Source: Bacteroidota bacterium (GTDB lineage: Bacteria; Bacteroidota; Bacteroidia; JABEUT01). Taken from it: a DNA stretch of 58,273 nucleotides. How positions within the stretch are numbered: position 1 is the first letter of the stretch; every line of letters begins with the position of its first letter. The translations under genes were made by a program, and so were the position numbers. Below the pieces are notes generated by a model. The model was not told the DNA's origin and searched no databases. It saw only the letters and a list, made by a program, of their open reading frames with translations. The stretch is from NCBI GenBank assembly GCA_013285805.1, contig JABDGY010000005.1, forward strand, positions 1 through 58,273. The letters run 5' to 3'. Of this stretch, positions 27,876 through 35,625 are shown one piece after another.

Positions 27876-28337
27876 ATGAAAAAATTAATCATATTACTGA
27901 CTGCAATTGCCCTAACTTCATGTAATCATTATACTACTGATAACAATTCGGAAAGCCAAGCCGTTCTCAATACCGATAAAGAGTTTAATGACTATTGTGC
28001 TAAAAATGGGCAGGCGGCCGCGTTTGTTAAGTATGCCGACTCATCACTCATTGCATTGGGTGAAGGCAGGCTACCTATACGTGGTATTGAGGAATTAAAA
28101 CAAGACTATGCCAAACGACATGACAGCAATAAACTGGCATGGATGCCTGAACGTGGCGAAGCATCAGGCAATATGGGATATACTTTTGGCTGGTGGAAAT
28201 ATTACACCAAAACCCGTGCAGGGCATGATACCGTTTACCAGGGCGATTATGTAACCGTCTGGAAAAAACAAAAAGACGGCTCGTGGAAATATGTGCTTGA
28301 TGGAGGAAACGATACCCCGGCGCATAATAAGTTTTAG
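27876..28337 (+). CDS. DUF4440 (NTF2-like) lipoprotein
   Basis: 153 residues from the ATG at 27876, 10 bases after the DUF4160 gene. The signal peptide ends in a lipobox (AIALTSCNHY). The mature protein has an NTF2-like DUF4440 fold: AVLNTDKEFNDYCAKNG, MPERGEASGNMGYTFGWWKYY and GDYVTVWKKQKDGSWKYVLDGGNDTP. Such domains often act as ligand-binding or accessory folds with no fixed chemistry. The last 34 bases of the gene recur downstream at 29213-29246, on the other side of the nucleotidyltransferase cassette. The stop TAG overlaps the convergent gene by 4 bases. Confidence 0.78.
   Translation: MKKLIILLTAIALTSCNHYTTDNNSESQAVLNTDKEFNDYCAKNGQAAAFVKYADSSLIALGEGRLPIRGIEELKQDYAKRHDSNKLAWMPERGEASGNMGYTFGWWKYYTKTRAGHDTVYQGDYVTVWKKQKDGSWKYVLDGGNDTPAHNKF
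28303..28336 (+). repeat. Direct repeat, copy 1 (3' end of the DUF4440 gene)
   Basis: 34 bases with 32 identical to 29213-29246. It contains ccggcgcataataagtttta, identical in both copies, and encodes GNDTPAHNKF-stop. Confidence 0.85.
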
Positions 28338-28861
28338 GTTTTTTTTCTTCCGAAGAACTTCTTTAACCACGCTACTATTCTTTTGTCAGTAGAATATTTA
28401 TTGATGTTATGTAATTGCTCAACGTCAGCCGCATCTTTTAACCGGCCTGTTAACATCTTATTCACAATTAAATCCTGCAGGTGAATAAAATTCACCACTA
28501 AATTATCTACATACTTATATGAAATGCTCCTTTCCCGGGCATCTGTATACTCTACTCCAGTAATAGCATTAAACAAATCTATTTGTATGGGTTCGGCTCC
28601 AATCTTAACCGCGAATGGCTTTTTAAAGTCAGTGTTTTTGATGTGATCAACCAATTTCGAGGGGAACTTAAGCTCTTTAAATGCTGTAATAAGTCTTTTT
28701 TTATTCCTATCTTCAGGATTTATCCATATATCTAAATCACCCGTTGTTCTACCATATCCATAAAATACAACCGCATATCCGCCGACAATCATAAAATCGA
28801 CTTCATTATTATTGAGGGCATGCAATACATCCTCAAAATTCTCAGCCAGCTTTAGTGACAT
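28334..28861 (-). CDS. Nucleotidyltransferase (DUF6036/MNT-like)
   Basis: A 175-residue protein of the nucleotidyltransferase superfamily. IVGGYAVVFYGYGRTTGDLDIWINPEDRNKK contains the GG start and the first DxD metal motif (DLDIW); the third acidic residue may be D in AEPIQIDLFNA. Such proteins modify tRNA or protein in HEPN/MNT or AbiE-type toxin-antitoxin systems, or act as defence adenylyltransferases. The upstream 99-residue gene overlaps it by 20 bases, so this is a two-gene unit. The unit is flanked by direct repeats of the DUF4440 gene end. Confidence 0.72.
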   Translation of the reverse strand: MSLKLAENFEDVLHALNNNEVDFMIVGGYAVVFYGYGRTTGDLDIWINPEDRNKKRLITAFKELKFPSKLVDHIKNTDFKKPFAVKIGAEPIQIDLFNAITGVEYTDARERSISYKYVDNLVVNFIHLQDLIVNKMLTGRLKDAADVEQLHNINKYSTDKRIVAWLKKFFGRKKT

Positions 28862-29141
28862 ACGGAAGCATTATTTTGAATACTTTTTCAAGTACCGGCC
28901 ATGAACCGTCGGGGTGCAGAAACTTGTTATAAACTTGTTTACGCAGAAACTCTAAGTTCTCCATACGTTGGTCGTATGACAGTGACGCATTTTCCTTCGC
29001 AGTAGCCTGGCTCATTTCTTCAAATGAATTGAAAACAGCTACACTTACCTTTTTATTCCTGTTGAAGGTGTAAGTAGCCATTGGCTCTGCAACTTTAGCT
29101 GTTTTTTTAACAACCTTCTTTTTATAGTTTTTACTTTTCAT
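28842..29141 (-). CDS. Small basic partner protein of the nucleotidyltransferase, unknown function
   Basis: 99 residues. The track starts 6 codons earlier with TTG, but that codon is inside the -7 element TATATTTG (minus strand, 29157-29164), so ATG at 29141 (MKSKNYKKK) is chosen. The N-terminus is very Lys-rich and may be disordered or bind nucleic acid; the C-terminal half has SLSYDQRMENLEFLRKQVYN, a helix pattern seen in small genes upstream of nucleotidyltransferases. It overlaps the nucleotidyltransferase start by 20 bases. The role as antitoxin or toxin is inference. Confidence 0.6.
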   Translation of the reverse strand: MKSKNYKKKVVKKTAKVAEPMATYTFNRNKKVSVAVFNSFEEMSQATAKENASLSYDQRMENLEFLRKQVYNKFLHPDGSWPVLEKVFKIMLPYVTKAG

Positions 29142-29156
29142 GCTATCTTCCTTATT

Positions 29157-29164
29157 CAAATATA
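29157..29164 (-). promoter_or_regulatory. -7 promoter element of the nucleotidyltransferase cassette
   Basis: TATATTTG on the minus strand, 15 bases before the ATG at 29141. It excludes the track start. Confidence 0.55.
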
Positions 29165-29212
29165 CGTATTTCAGGTAAGTATATTAGTTGTAATCACAGA
29201 TTAACACTTACA

Positions 29213-29246
29213 GAGGAAAAGATACTCCGGCGCATAATAAGTTTTA
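29213..29246 (+). repeat. Direct repeat, copy 2 (orphan 3' end of a DUF4440 gene)
   Basis: 32 of 34 bases match the end of the DUF4440 gene. Read in frame it still gives GKDTPAHNKF-stop; one change is synonymous (acc/act) and one gives N to K, so it looks like the end of a second allele rather than a random copy. Confidence 0.8.
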
Positions 29247-29264
29247 AACTTTACTTTTTATTCG

Positions 29265-29272
29265 TATATTTG
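29265..29272 (+). promoter_or_regulatory. -7 promoter element of the 59-residue gene
   Basis: TATATTTG in the ttattcgtatatttg context, 19 bases before the ATG at 29292. Confidence 0.55.
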
Positions 29273-29291
29273 AAAGTATACATTCATTCTC

Positions 29292-29471
29292 ATGGGCACA
29301 TTACAGGAAAATATACCAATAAATCCTGAAGAAGTTATTCAGGCAGCTCATGAAACCTTATTAAAAAAGGTTGTCATGAAGACTTTGAACATCGTGGTTC
29401 TTGTAGTTCTTGTTGCAATTACCGCAGGTATTATCCTAACACTCGGATTGAGTAGCTACCACCCGGGATGA
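29292..29471 (+). CDS. Small single-TM protein, unknown (not in the ORF track)
   Basis: 59 residues, MGTLQENIPINPEEVIQAAH at the start, then a strongly hydrophobic helix NIVVLVVLVAITAGIILTLG (about residues 32-52) and a short tail. The N-terminal half is helical and polar and would face the cytoplasm by the positive-inside rule (KK before the helix). A good promoter precedes it. It is too short for the track. The function is unknown; small membrane proteins of this type can regulate or stabilise membrane complexes, or be toxins. Confidence 0.5.
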   Translation: MGTLQENIPINPEEVIQAAHETLLKKVVMKTLNIVVLVVLVAITAGIILTLGLSSYHPG

Positions 29472-29485
29472 TAGTGTAGTCATTA

Positions 29486-29640
29486 CTAAAATCCTTCGCA
29501 TTACTTCTCCGCATTAAGTCGTATCTTTGGGTATATGAATTTTGAATTAGAATCAGACTTTTCACCCACCGGCGACCAGCCACAGGCGATATAGCAGTTA
29601 GTAAAAGGGATTATTAATTCAGGGCATAATCAACTATTGG
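29486..29640 (+). pseudogene. uvrB promoter and 5'-end duplicate, broken after 19 codons
   Basis: From ctaaaatcct to the ATG (29535) and through the first codons, this copies 33391-33530 at the real uvrB. The encoded start is MNFELESDFSPTGDQPQAI then TAG where uvrB has GAA; homology can be followed weakly for about 12 more codons and is lost near 29640. Five differences are synonymous (GAC/GAT, ACC/ACG, GCG/GCC, TTA/TTG, GGG/GGC), so the fragment evolved as coding sequence before it was broken. Its -7 element TATCTTTG (29522-29529) is intact. Confidence 0.88.
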
Positions 29641-29666
29641 ATTGCATCAGAATAATAAAAAGTTTG

Positions 29667-29674
29667 TATTTTTG
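29667..29674 (+). promoter_or_regulatory. -7 promoter element of the NHL surface-protein gene
   Basis: TATTTTTG, 24 bases before the ATG at 29699. Confidence 0.45.
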
Positions 29675-29698
29675 GACTCAGAATAATACCGCTTGAAA

Positions 29699-32600
29699 AT
29701 GAAAAGAATTATTGTTCTATTCTTGTTGTTGCCAACACTATCTCTATTTGCACAAACCTATACTGTCAATACATTAGTCGGCTATTTTGACGGCAATGGC
29801 CATCCGGCTGATTCCATCGCAGTGTTTACACCAGGAGGGCTTGCCTTCGATTCTACAGGTGCCTTATATATTAGTGATGGAGGGAATTATATGGTTAGAA
29901 AGATAGACACCAAAGGTAATATCTCTATCATAGCAGGTACTGCAATACATGGGAACCATGGCGATGGAGGGCCTGCTACAAAAGCCTTGCTTGGTAACAT
30001 TGCAGGGATAAACTTCAGTAAGTCTGGTAATCTTTATATAACAGACGCGGAACACAGGTGTATCAGAATGGTTGATAAAAGTGGCATTATCAGTACAATT
30101 GCAGGTAATGGCACAGCTGGCTGCACCGGCGATGGGGGCTCCGCCAAATTAGCTGAATTTAATGACCCTCTGAATATAGTCACAGATAAGTCCGGAAATA
30201 TTTACGTTGCCGATGCCGGAAGTAATGAAATACGTAAAATAAACGCTTCAGGAATAATCTCTACAATAGCAGGGAATTGCAGTTTTGCAGGCTCTTATAC
30301 AGGTGATGGTGGGCCAGCAACTGCAGCATTATTGTCTTCCCCTACAACCATTGTGCTGGATATCTATGGTAATTTATTTATTGCCGACCAGAGTGGGGCA
30401 TGCATCCGCAAAATTGATACAACCGGTATTATTAAAACCATAGCAGGAACTGGTGTTGGAGGATATTCAGGTGATGGCGGCCCTGCTAAATCTGCTCAGT
30501 TGGATTTAACACAAGGAATTGGAATAGATTCTGCAGGAAATATTTACTTAGCTGATGCAGGAAATAACCGTATACGTAAGGTAAATGTTTCAGGAACAAT
30601 AACTACGATAGCAGGAAATGGAACTGCTGGTTTTACGGGCGATGGAGGATCAGCGAGTTCGGCAGAATTCAATGAACCTGCTGCTCTCGCAATTGCAAGT
30701 AACGGAAACATTTACATTGGCGATTATCTTAATCATAGGGTACGCATGATTAATAAAGCAGGTATTATAAATACAGTTGCCGGCAGTGGTAATCGTTCTT
30801 CCTATGGTGATGGAGGGCCGGCCCTTGATGCAGAACTTAGCGGACCTGGAGAAATAAGGCTGGATAATTACGGGAACGTTTATATAACAGATGGCCACAA
30901 TAATGCAGTCAGGAAGGCAGAAAAAAGCACAGGTATTATCACAACAGTGGCAGGTGCAAATAATGGAGATATTTTTGGATATAATGGAGATGGTATTTTG
31001 GCTACCGCCGCATGGCTAAACCAGCCCGGCTATATTTATGTCGACAATGCCGGCGATATCTATATATCAGACGGCAACAACAAACGTGTTCGCATGGTTA
31101 ATCCTTCGGGCATAATAAGTACAGTTGCGGGTAATGGTACAACAGGTTACTCGGGCGACGGAGGGCCTGCTACAGCTGCTGAGTTAGCTGGTCCGGACGG
31201 AGTAGTTAAGGATAAGCATGGTAACTTATATATAAGTGATGCGCCAAACTATCGTGTACGTAAGGTTGACGTAAGTGGTAAAATAACCACATTTGCCGGA
31301 AATGGAACCTTCGGCTATTCCGGCGACGGAGGGCCGGCGACGGCTGCAGAATGCACTCCCACCAATCTTTTGCTTGATAAAAATGGTGATTTAATAATCA
31401 GTGACCTTCTTAATCGCCGTATCCGTAAAGTGGACACAACTGGTAAGATTACAACTATAGCAGGAACAGGAACTCTTGGTTATTCGGGAGATGGGGGGCC
31501 CGCGACGGCTGCTGAAATAAGTGGCGCCACGGGAATGATTGTTGACACGGCGGGTAATATTTACTTTAATGACTATGTAAACCTGAGATTAAGAAAAATA
31601 AGCACTTTGGGAATAATAAGTACTATTGCAGGAAACGGCAGCCCCGGATATGGGAGTACTTCAGGCCCCGCAACCGCTGCACAATTTGATTTAAACTCAG
31701 GGCTGGCGTTAGATTCTACGGGTGTATTTTATGTAGCCGATGCTTATGATAATGATATCCGCAGGTTGTGCCCCGACCCTGCCTCCCCGGGCACCATAAC
31801 AGGTAACAAAACCGTGTGCCCCGGTAGTATACAAACTTACAGTATTAATAAAGTGACTAACGCTTATTCTTACACATGGTCATTACCGGCCGGATGGACA
31901 GGCACATCAACTGATACGTCAATCACTGTAACTGTAGGCTCTTCAGGTGGCAAAATAAGTGTTGTTTCTAATGGAATATGTAGTAGCAGCACTACTTCCT
32001 CTACGCTGACAATTACCGTTAAAACTTACGTTATTACAGTTAACCCTTCTTCAATTAACATATGTTCAGGTAGCCAAACCACATTAAATGCCCGCGGTGC
32101 TTTAACATACAGCTGGGCCCCGGCAGCCGGCTTAAGTAATACAGCGGACTCTGTCGTTACGGCAAGTCCGGCAATCAATACAACATATACCGTAACAGGC
32201 ACATTTAGTAATGGTTGTGTAAGTAGCGATACGATTAGTATTAATGTCTATCCTGTTAATGGCTTCGACCTTACCGGCAATCTTTATATATGTATTGATA
32301 CACCCAGCTTCTCTAATGCTTCTATAAGTGCATGTATTTTCAATAACCGATGTTTGCCCACCAAGGGAACGTTGAAACTTGTTGTTGATACAGCGTTTCA
32401 TATTAGCCACATAATCTCCGACAGTACGGCCATAACTAATGGTGATACCCTTATATGGCATTATGATAGCCTTTCAGATGCAGGGAACTCGCATAATGTA
32501 TCTTTGTCTGGAAATGTGGATTCACTTGGGGTTAATGACAGTGTATTTGTAACAGAAATAATAACACCCATAGCCGGAGACAGTGTTCCGTCAAACAATA

Positions 32601-33325
32601 GCGTTACGTATTGGGTAAAACTTTTCCCGCATAATTGCGTCGGGCTACCCTTTGACCCTAACACAAAAAGTGTGCTGCCCGCAGGTAATATAACCGATAC
32701 GACATTATTGCATTACACCATTCATTTTCAGAATACCGGTACCGCAATATGCAAAAACGTGATAGTATTAGATACCCTAAGCCAGTACCTTGACCCCACC
32801 ACACTCACGATAACTTCAAGCAGTAGCACCGTTGCTGTTACTATTCTGGCAGGACATATTGCAAAGTTTGAATTTGATAATATTGATTTGCCAGATACTA
32901 CAATGAGCAAAACAACCAGTATTGGTGTTGTAAAATTTAATATTCTTCCTCTAAGTAGTGATATAGCAGGAAGCGTGATAAAAAATAAGGCGGGCATCTA
33001 TTTTGATGGCAATCCAGTAGTGACGACCAACTCTACAATTAATATTATTTCATCGATTATTACATCTATAGGTAATATTACACCGCCTTTAAAAATAGCT
33101 TGCTTTCCCAATCCATTCATAACAAATACAAGCATAGTATTTAATTCAAATGGAGCGCATTATTTGGATTTATACGACATTACGGGCCGGAAATTGGAGC
33201 ATATAGAATGCACTGGCTCACAATACGAACTGAAACGAAATGATATAGCTGCCGGTGTCTATTTCATTAAAGCATACGATACAACCAATAAGAATATTGC
33301 GGTAAGCAAACTAATAGTTCAATAA
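29699..33325 (+). CDS. NHL-repeat surface protein, two predicted propellers, T9SS type A sorting domain
   Basis: 1208 residues from ATG 29699 (the track's TTG is 2 codons earlier). A signal peptide (IIVLFLLLPTLSLFAQ) is followed by 12 NHL units recognisable by G-N-I-Y-x-x-D ... VRK/M-V and by GTIAGNGTAGFTGDGG-like linkers, which fits two six-bladed propellers (residues about 25-690). Then come a PKD-like module (YTWSLPAGWTGTSTDTSITV), an Ig-like module, a conserved repeat-like domain with HYTIHFQNTGTA, and a T9SS type A C-terminus (ACFPNPFITNTSIVFNSNG ... GVYFIKAYDTTNKNIAVSKLIVQ). It sits between the broken uvrB copy and the intact uvrB. Confidence 0.88.
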   Translation: MKRIIVLFLLLPTLSLFAQTYTVNTLVGYFDGNGHPADSIAVFTPGGLAFDSTGALYISDGGNYMVRKIDTKGNISIIAGTAIHGNHGDGGPATKALLGNIAGINFSKSGNLYITDAEHRCIRMVDKSGIISTIAGNGTAGCTGDGGSAKLAEFNDPLNIVTDKSGNIYVADAGSNEIRKINASGIISTIAGNCSFAGSYTGDGGPATAALLSSPTTIVLDIYGNLFIADQSGACIRKIDTTGIIKTIAGTGVGGYSGDGGPAKSAQLDLTQGIGIDSAGNIYLADAGNNRIRKVNVSGTITTIAGNGTAGFTGDGGSASSAEFNEPAALAIASNGNIYIGDYLNHRVRMINKAGIINTVAGSGNRSSYGDGGPALDAELSGPGEIRLDNYGNVYITDGHNNAVRKAEKSTGIITTVAGANNGDIFGYNGDGILATAAWLNQPGYIYVDNAGDIYISDGNNKRVRMVNPSGIISTVAGNGTTGYSGDGGPATAAELAGPDGVVKDKHGNLYISDAPNYRVRKVDVSGKITTFAGNGTFGYSGDGGPATAAECTPTNLLLDKNGDLIISDLLNRRIRKVDTTGKITTIAGTGTLGYSGDGGPATAAEISGATGMIVDTAGNIYFNDYVNLRLRKISTLGIISTIAGNGSPGYGSTSGPATAAQFDLNSGLALDSTGVFYVADAYDNDIRRLCPDPASPGTITGNKTVCPGSIQTYSINKVTNAYSYTWSLPAGWTGTSTDTSITVTVGSSGGKISVVSNGICSSSTTSSTLTITVKTYVITVNPSSINICSGSQTTLNARGALTYSWAPAAGLSNTADSVVTASPAINTTYTVTGTFSNGCVSSDTISINVYPVNGFDLTGNLYICIDTPSFSNASISACIFNNRCLPTKGTLKLVVDTAFHISHIISDSTAITNGDTLIWHYDSLSDAGNSHNVSLSGNVDSLGVNDSVFVTEIITPIAGDSVPSNNSVTYWVKLFPHNCVGLPFDPNTKSVLPAGNITDTTLLHYTIHFQNTGTAICKNVIVLDTLSQYLDPTTLTITSSSSTVAVTILAGHIAKFEFDNIDLPDTTMSKTTSIGVVKFNILPLSSDIAGSVIKNKAGIYFDGNPVVTTNSTINIISSIITSIGNITPPLKIACFPNPFITNTSIVFNSNGAHYLDLYDITGRKLEHIECTGSQYELKRNDIAAGVYFIKAYDTTNKNIAVSKLIVQ

Positions 33326-33390
33326 AATTACTGCACCATAGACAAATACAGCGTAGCAAAAAACATGATACATTCATATAGAAAGTGGTG

Positions 33391-33530
33391 CTAAAATCCT
33401 TCGCATTACTTCTGCCGTATAAGTCGTATCTTTGGGTATATGAATTTTGAATTAGAATCAGATTTTGAGCCCACGGGCGACCAGCCACAGGCCATAGAAC
33501 ATTTGGTAAATGGCATTAAATCGGGTAACA
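33391..33530 (+). repeat. Direct repeat copy at the intact uvrB promoter and 5' end
   Basis: Partner of 29486-29640. Identical from ctaaaatccttcgcattact to tct, then four mismatches, then identical through tatctttgggtatatgaa and the first 12 codons or so. Confidence 0.85.
33427..33434 (+). promoter_or_regulatory. -7 promoter element of uvrB
   Basis: TATCTTTG ends 5 bases before the ATG at 33440; the transcript is predicted to be leaderless. The same element is duplicated at 29522-29529. Confidence 0.6.
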
Positions 33531-35473
33531 AAAACCAGATTTTACTTGGCGTTACCGGTTCGGGTAAAACATTCAGCATTGCCAATGTAATTGCCCAGGT
33601 GCAGCGCCCTACGCTGGTTTTCAGCCATAACAAAACCCTGGCGGCCCAGTTATTCGGGGAGTTCAAGCAGTTTTTCCCGAGAAATTCGGTTGAGTATTTT
33701 GTATCCTATTACGATTACTACCAACCCGAGGCATACCTGCCAACAACCGATACTTATATTGAAAAGGACCTTTCCATAAATGATGAACTGGAGAAACTGC
33801 GCCTCAGTGCTACCTCTGCCCTGCTCTCGGGTAGGCGCGATATTATTGTGGTTTCATCGGTATCGTGCATATATGGTATTGGTAACCCGGTTGAATTTGA
33901 AAAGAATGTAATACCCCTGCAAAAGGGAATGAAGATAAGCCGCAATAAGCTGCTTAATATGCTGGTTACTTCCCTCTATTCCCGCACGGAGAGTGATTTT
34001 CTCAGGGGTAATTTCAGGGTAAAAGGCGATACCATAGATATCTATCTTGCCTATGCTGATTACGCCATTCGTGTGCAGTTTTTTGGCAACGAGATTGAAT
34101 CAATGGAAAGCTTTGAAGCCTCTACAGGCAGGAAAATAGAAAACGTAGAAGCGATACGGATTTATCCTGCAAACATATTTGTCACTTCACCCGATACGCT
34201 TAGTAAATCTATTGAGCAGATACAAAAAGACTTAGCTTCACATGTGGCCTATATGGAAAGTGTAGGCAAGGAAGAAGAAGCTAACCGCCTGCAAAAGCGC
34301 GTGAACTATGACCTGGAGATGATGCGCGAATTAGGTTACTGTTCGGGCATTGAGAACTATTCCCGCTATTTCGATGGCCGCCCGCCGGGTGCAAGGCCAT
34401 TCTGTTTGCTCGATTATTTTCCTAAAGATTACTTAATGGTAATTGACGAGAGCCACGTTACCATTCCGCAGATAAGAGGTATGTATGCAGGCGATCGTTC
34501 AAGAAAAGAGACATTGGTTGAGTATGGATTCCGCTTACCTTCTGCATTAGATAACAGGCCGTTGAAGTTCGATGAGTTCGAGGCCATGGAAAACCAGGTT
34601 ATTTACCTGAGTGCAACCCCATCGGACTTTGAATTACAGAAATGCGAAGGTGTGTTGGTAGAACAATTAATCCGCCCTACCGGCCTGCTTGACCCGATTA
34701 TAGAAGTGCGCCCTACCCTCAACCAGATTGATGATCTGCTGGAAGAAATACATAGGGTAACCGCGAAAGATGAACGTACTATTATAACCACGCTTACCAA
34801 GCGCATGGCGGAAGAGTTAACTAAATATTTAACTAAACTGGATATTCGCTGCCGTTACATACACTCTGAAGTTGAGACATTGGAAAGGGTTGAAATACTG
34901 CGTGACTTACGTCTTGGCTTATTTGATGTGCTTATTGGCGTGAACCTTTTAAGAGAAGGTATTGACTTACCCGAAGTATCATTATTAGCTATACTTGATG
35001 CAGATAAAGAAGGCTACCTGCGTTCGGAACGTTCACTTACGCAGATTATTGGGCGTGTGGCACGTAATGCCAACGGCAGGGTTATTATGTATGGCGATAA
35101 GGTAACGGTATCTATGCAGAAGACTATTGACGAGACATTGAGGAGAAGGAAGAAACAGATTGCCTATAACTTTGAGCACAATATCACTCCTGAAACCATC
35201 TATAAATCGAAGGAAGCGATTATAGAACAGACCAGTGTTATTGACTTAACGAGAGGAAGAAATACACCTAAAGTGTATATAGAAGCATCTGCTCCTACCA
35301 TAGCGGCAGAGCCGGTTGCAGGTTACTCTGATAATGCACTGGAAGAAAAGATAAAGAAGTTAAAGAAGGAAATAGAAAAAGCAGCTAAGGAATTGGATTT
35401 CCTTGAAGCTGCCCGGTTAAAAGACCAGCTTTTGTCATTGCAAAAGTCCCTCGACGATAGAAGAAAGAAATAA
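33440..35473 (+). CDS. uvrB: Excinuclease ABC subunit B
   Basis: A 677-residue protein of normal UvrB length. Walker A is GVTGSGKT in ILLGVTGSGKTFSIANVI; the beta-hairpin region YYDYYQPEAYLP is present; helicase motifs include VIDESHVTIPQ, GVNLLREGIDLPEVSLLAI and QIIGRVARNANG. The C-terminus carries the UvrC-interacting UVR domain (LEEKIKKLKKEIEKAAKELDF). It verifies damage in nucleotide excision repair. The gene is intact and monocistronic. Confidence 0.96.
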   Translation: MNFELESDFEPTGDQPQAIEHLVNGIKSGNKNQILLGVTGSGKTFSIANVIAQVQRPTLVFSHNKTLAAQLFGEFKQFFPRNSVEYFVSYYDYYQPEAYLPTTDTYIEKDLSINDELEKLRLSATSALLSGRRDIIVVSSVSCIYGIGNPVEFEKNVIPLQKGMKISRNKLLNMLVTSLYSRTESDFLRGNFRVKGDTIDIYLAYADYAIRVQFFGNEIESMESFEASTGRKIENVEAIRIYPANIFVTSPDTLSKSIEQIQKDLASHVAYMESVGKEEEANRLQKRVNYDLEMMRELGYCSGIENYSRYFDGRPPGARPFCLLDYFPKDYLMVIDESHVTIPQIRGMYAGDRSRKETLVEYGFRLPSALDNRPLKFDEFEAMENQVIYLSATPSDFELQKCEGVLVEQLIRPTGLLDPIIEVRPTLNQIDDLLEEIHRVTAKDERTIITTLTKRMAEELTKYLTKLDIRCRYIHSEVETLERVEILRDLRLGLFDVLIGVNLLREGIDLPEVSLLAILDADKEGYLRSERSLTQIIGRVARNANGRVIMYGDKVTVSMQKTIDETLRRRKKQIAYNFEHNITPETIYKSKEAIIEQTSVIDLTRGRNTPKVYIEASAPTIAAEPVAGYSDNALEEKIKKLKKEIEKAAKELDFLEAARLKDQLLSLQKSLDDRRKK

Positions 35474-35483
35474 GCCTGTTAGC

Positions 35484-35624
35484 TTAGTTCCACCTCGATT
35501 CGCCGCGAACATTTTCCCTGTGCGGGGCTGAAGGAGGAGGCGCAACTGACTTGCACGAAGCAAACGCCATTGACATAAGAATTACTCCCAACACAAACAG
35601 GCAGATGTTTTTGTATGATTTCAT
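35484..35624 (-). CDS. Small lipoprotein of 46 residues (not in the ORF track)
   Basis: Translation MKSYKNICLFVLGVILMSMA followed by FASCKSVAPPPSAPHR gives a typical lipoprotein signal with lipobox MAFASCKS (Cys about residue 24), leaving a mature peptide of 23 residues rich in Pro and Arg. The ATG is 1 base after the stop of the upstream aldolase gene on the same strand, so it probably shares its mRNA. Function unknown. The compact location and clean lipobox support it. Confidence 0.55.
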   Translation of the reverse strand: MKSYKNICLFVLGVILMSMAFASCKSVAPPPSAPHRENVRGESRWN

Positions 35625-35625
35625 A

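Noticed and set aside
29535-29594. 19-codon uvrB fragment as a functional leader peptide gene
   Set aside because: It is better explained as a broken uvrB copy; there is no attenuator structure or codon bias to support a leader.
29699-31780. Tandem repeats in the NHL gene as a CRISPR or VNTR array
   Set aside because: They are diverged protein-coding propeller repeats of about 55 codons, not short identical repeats with spacers.
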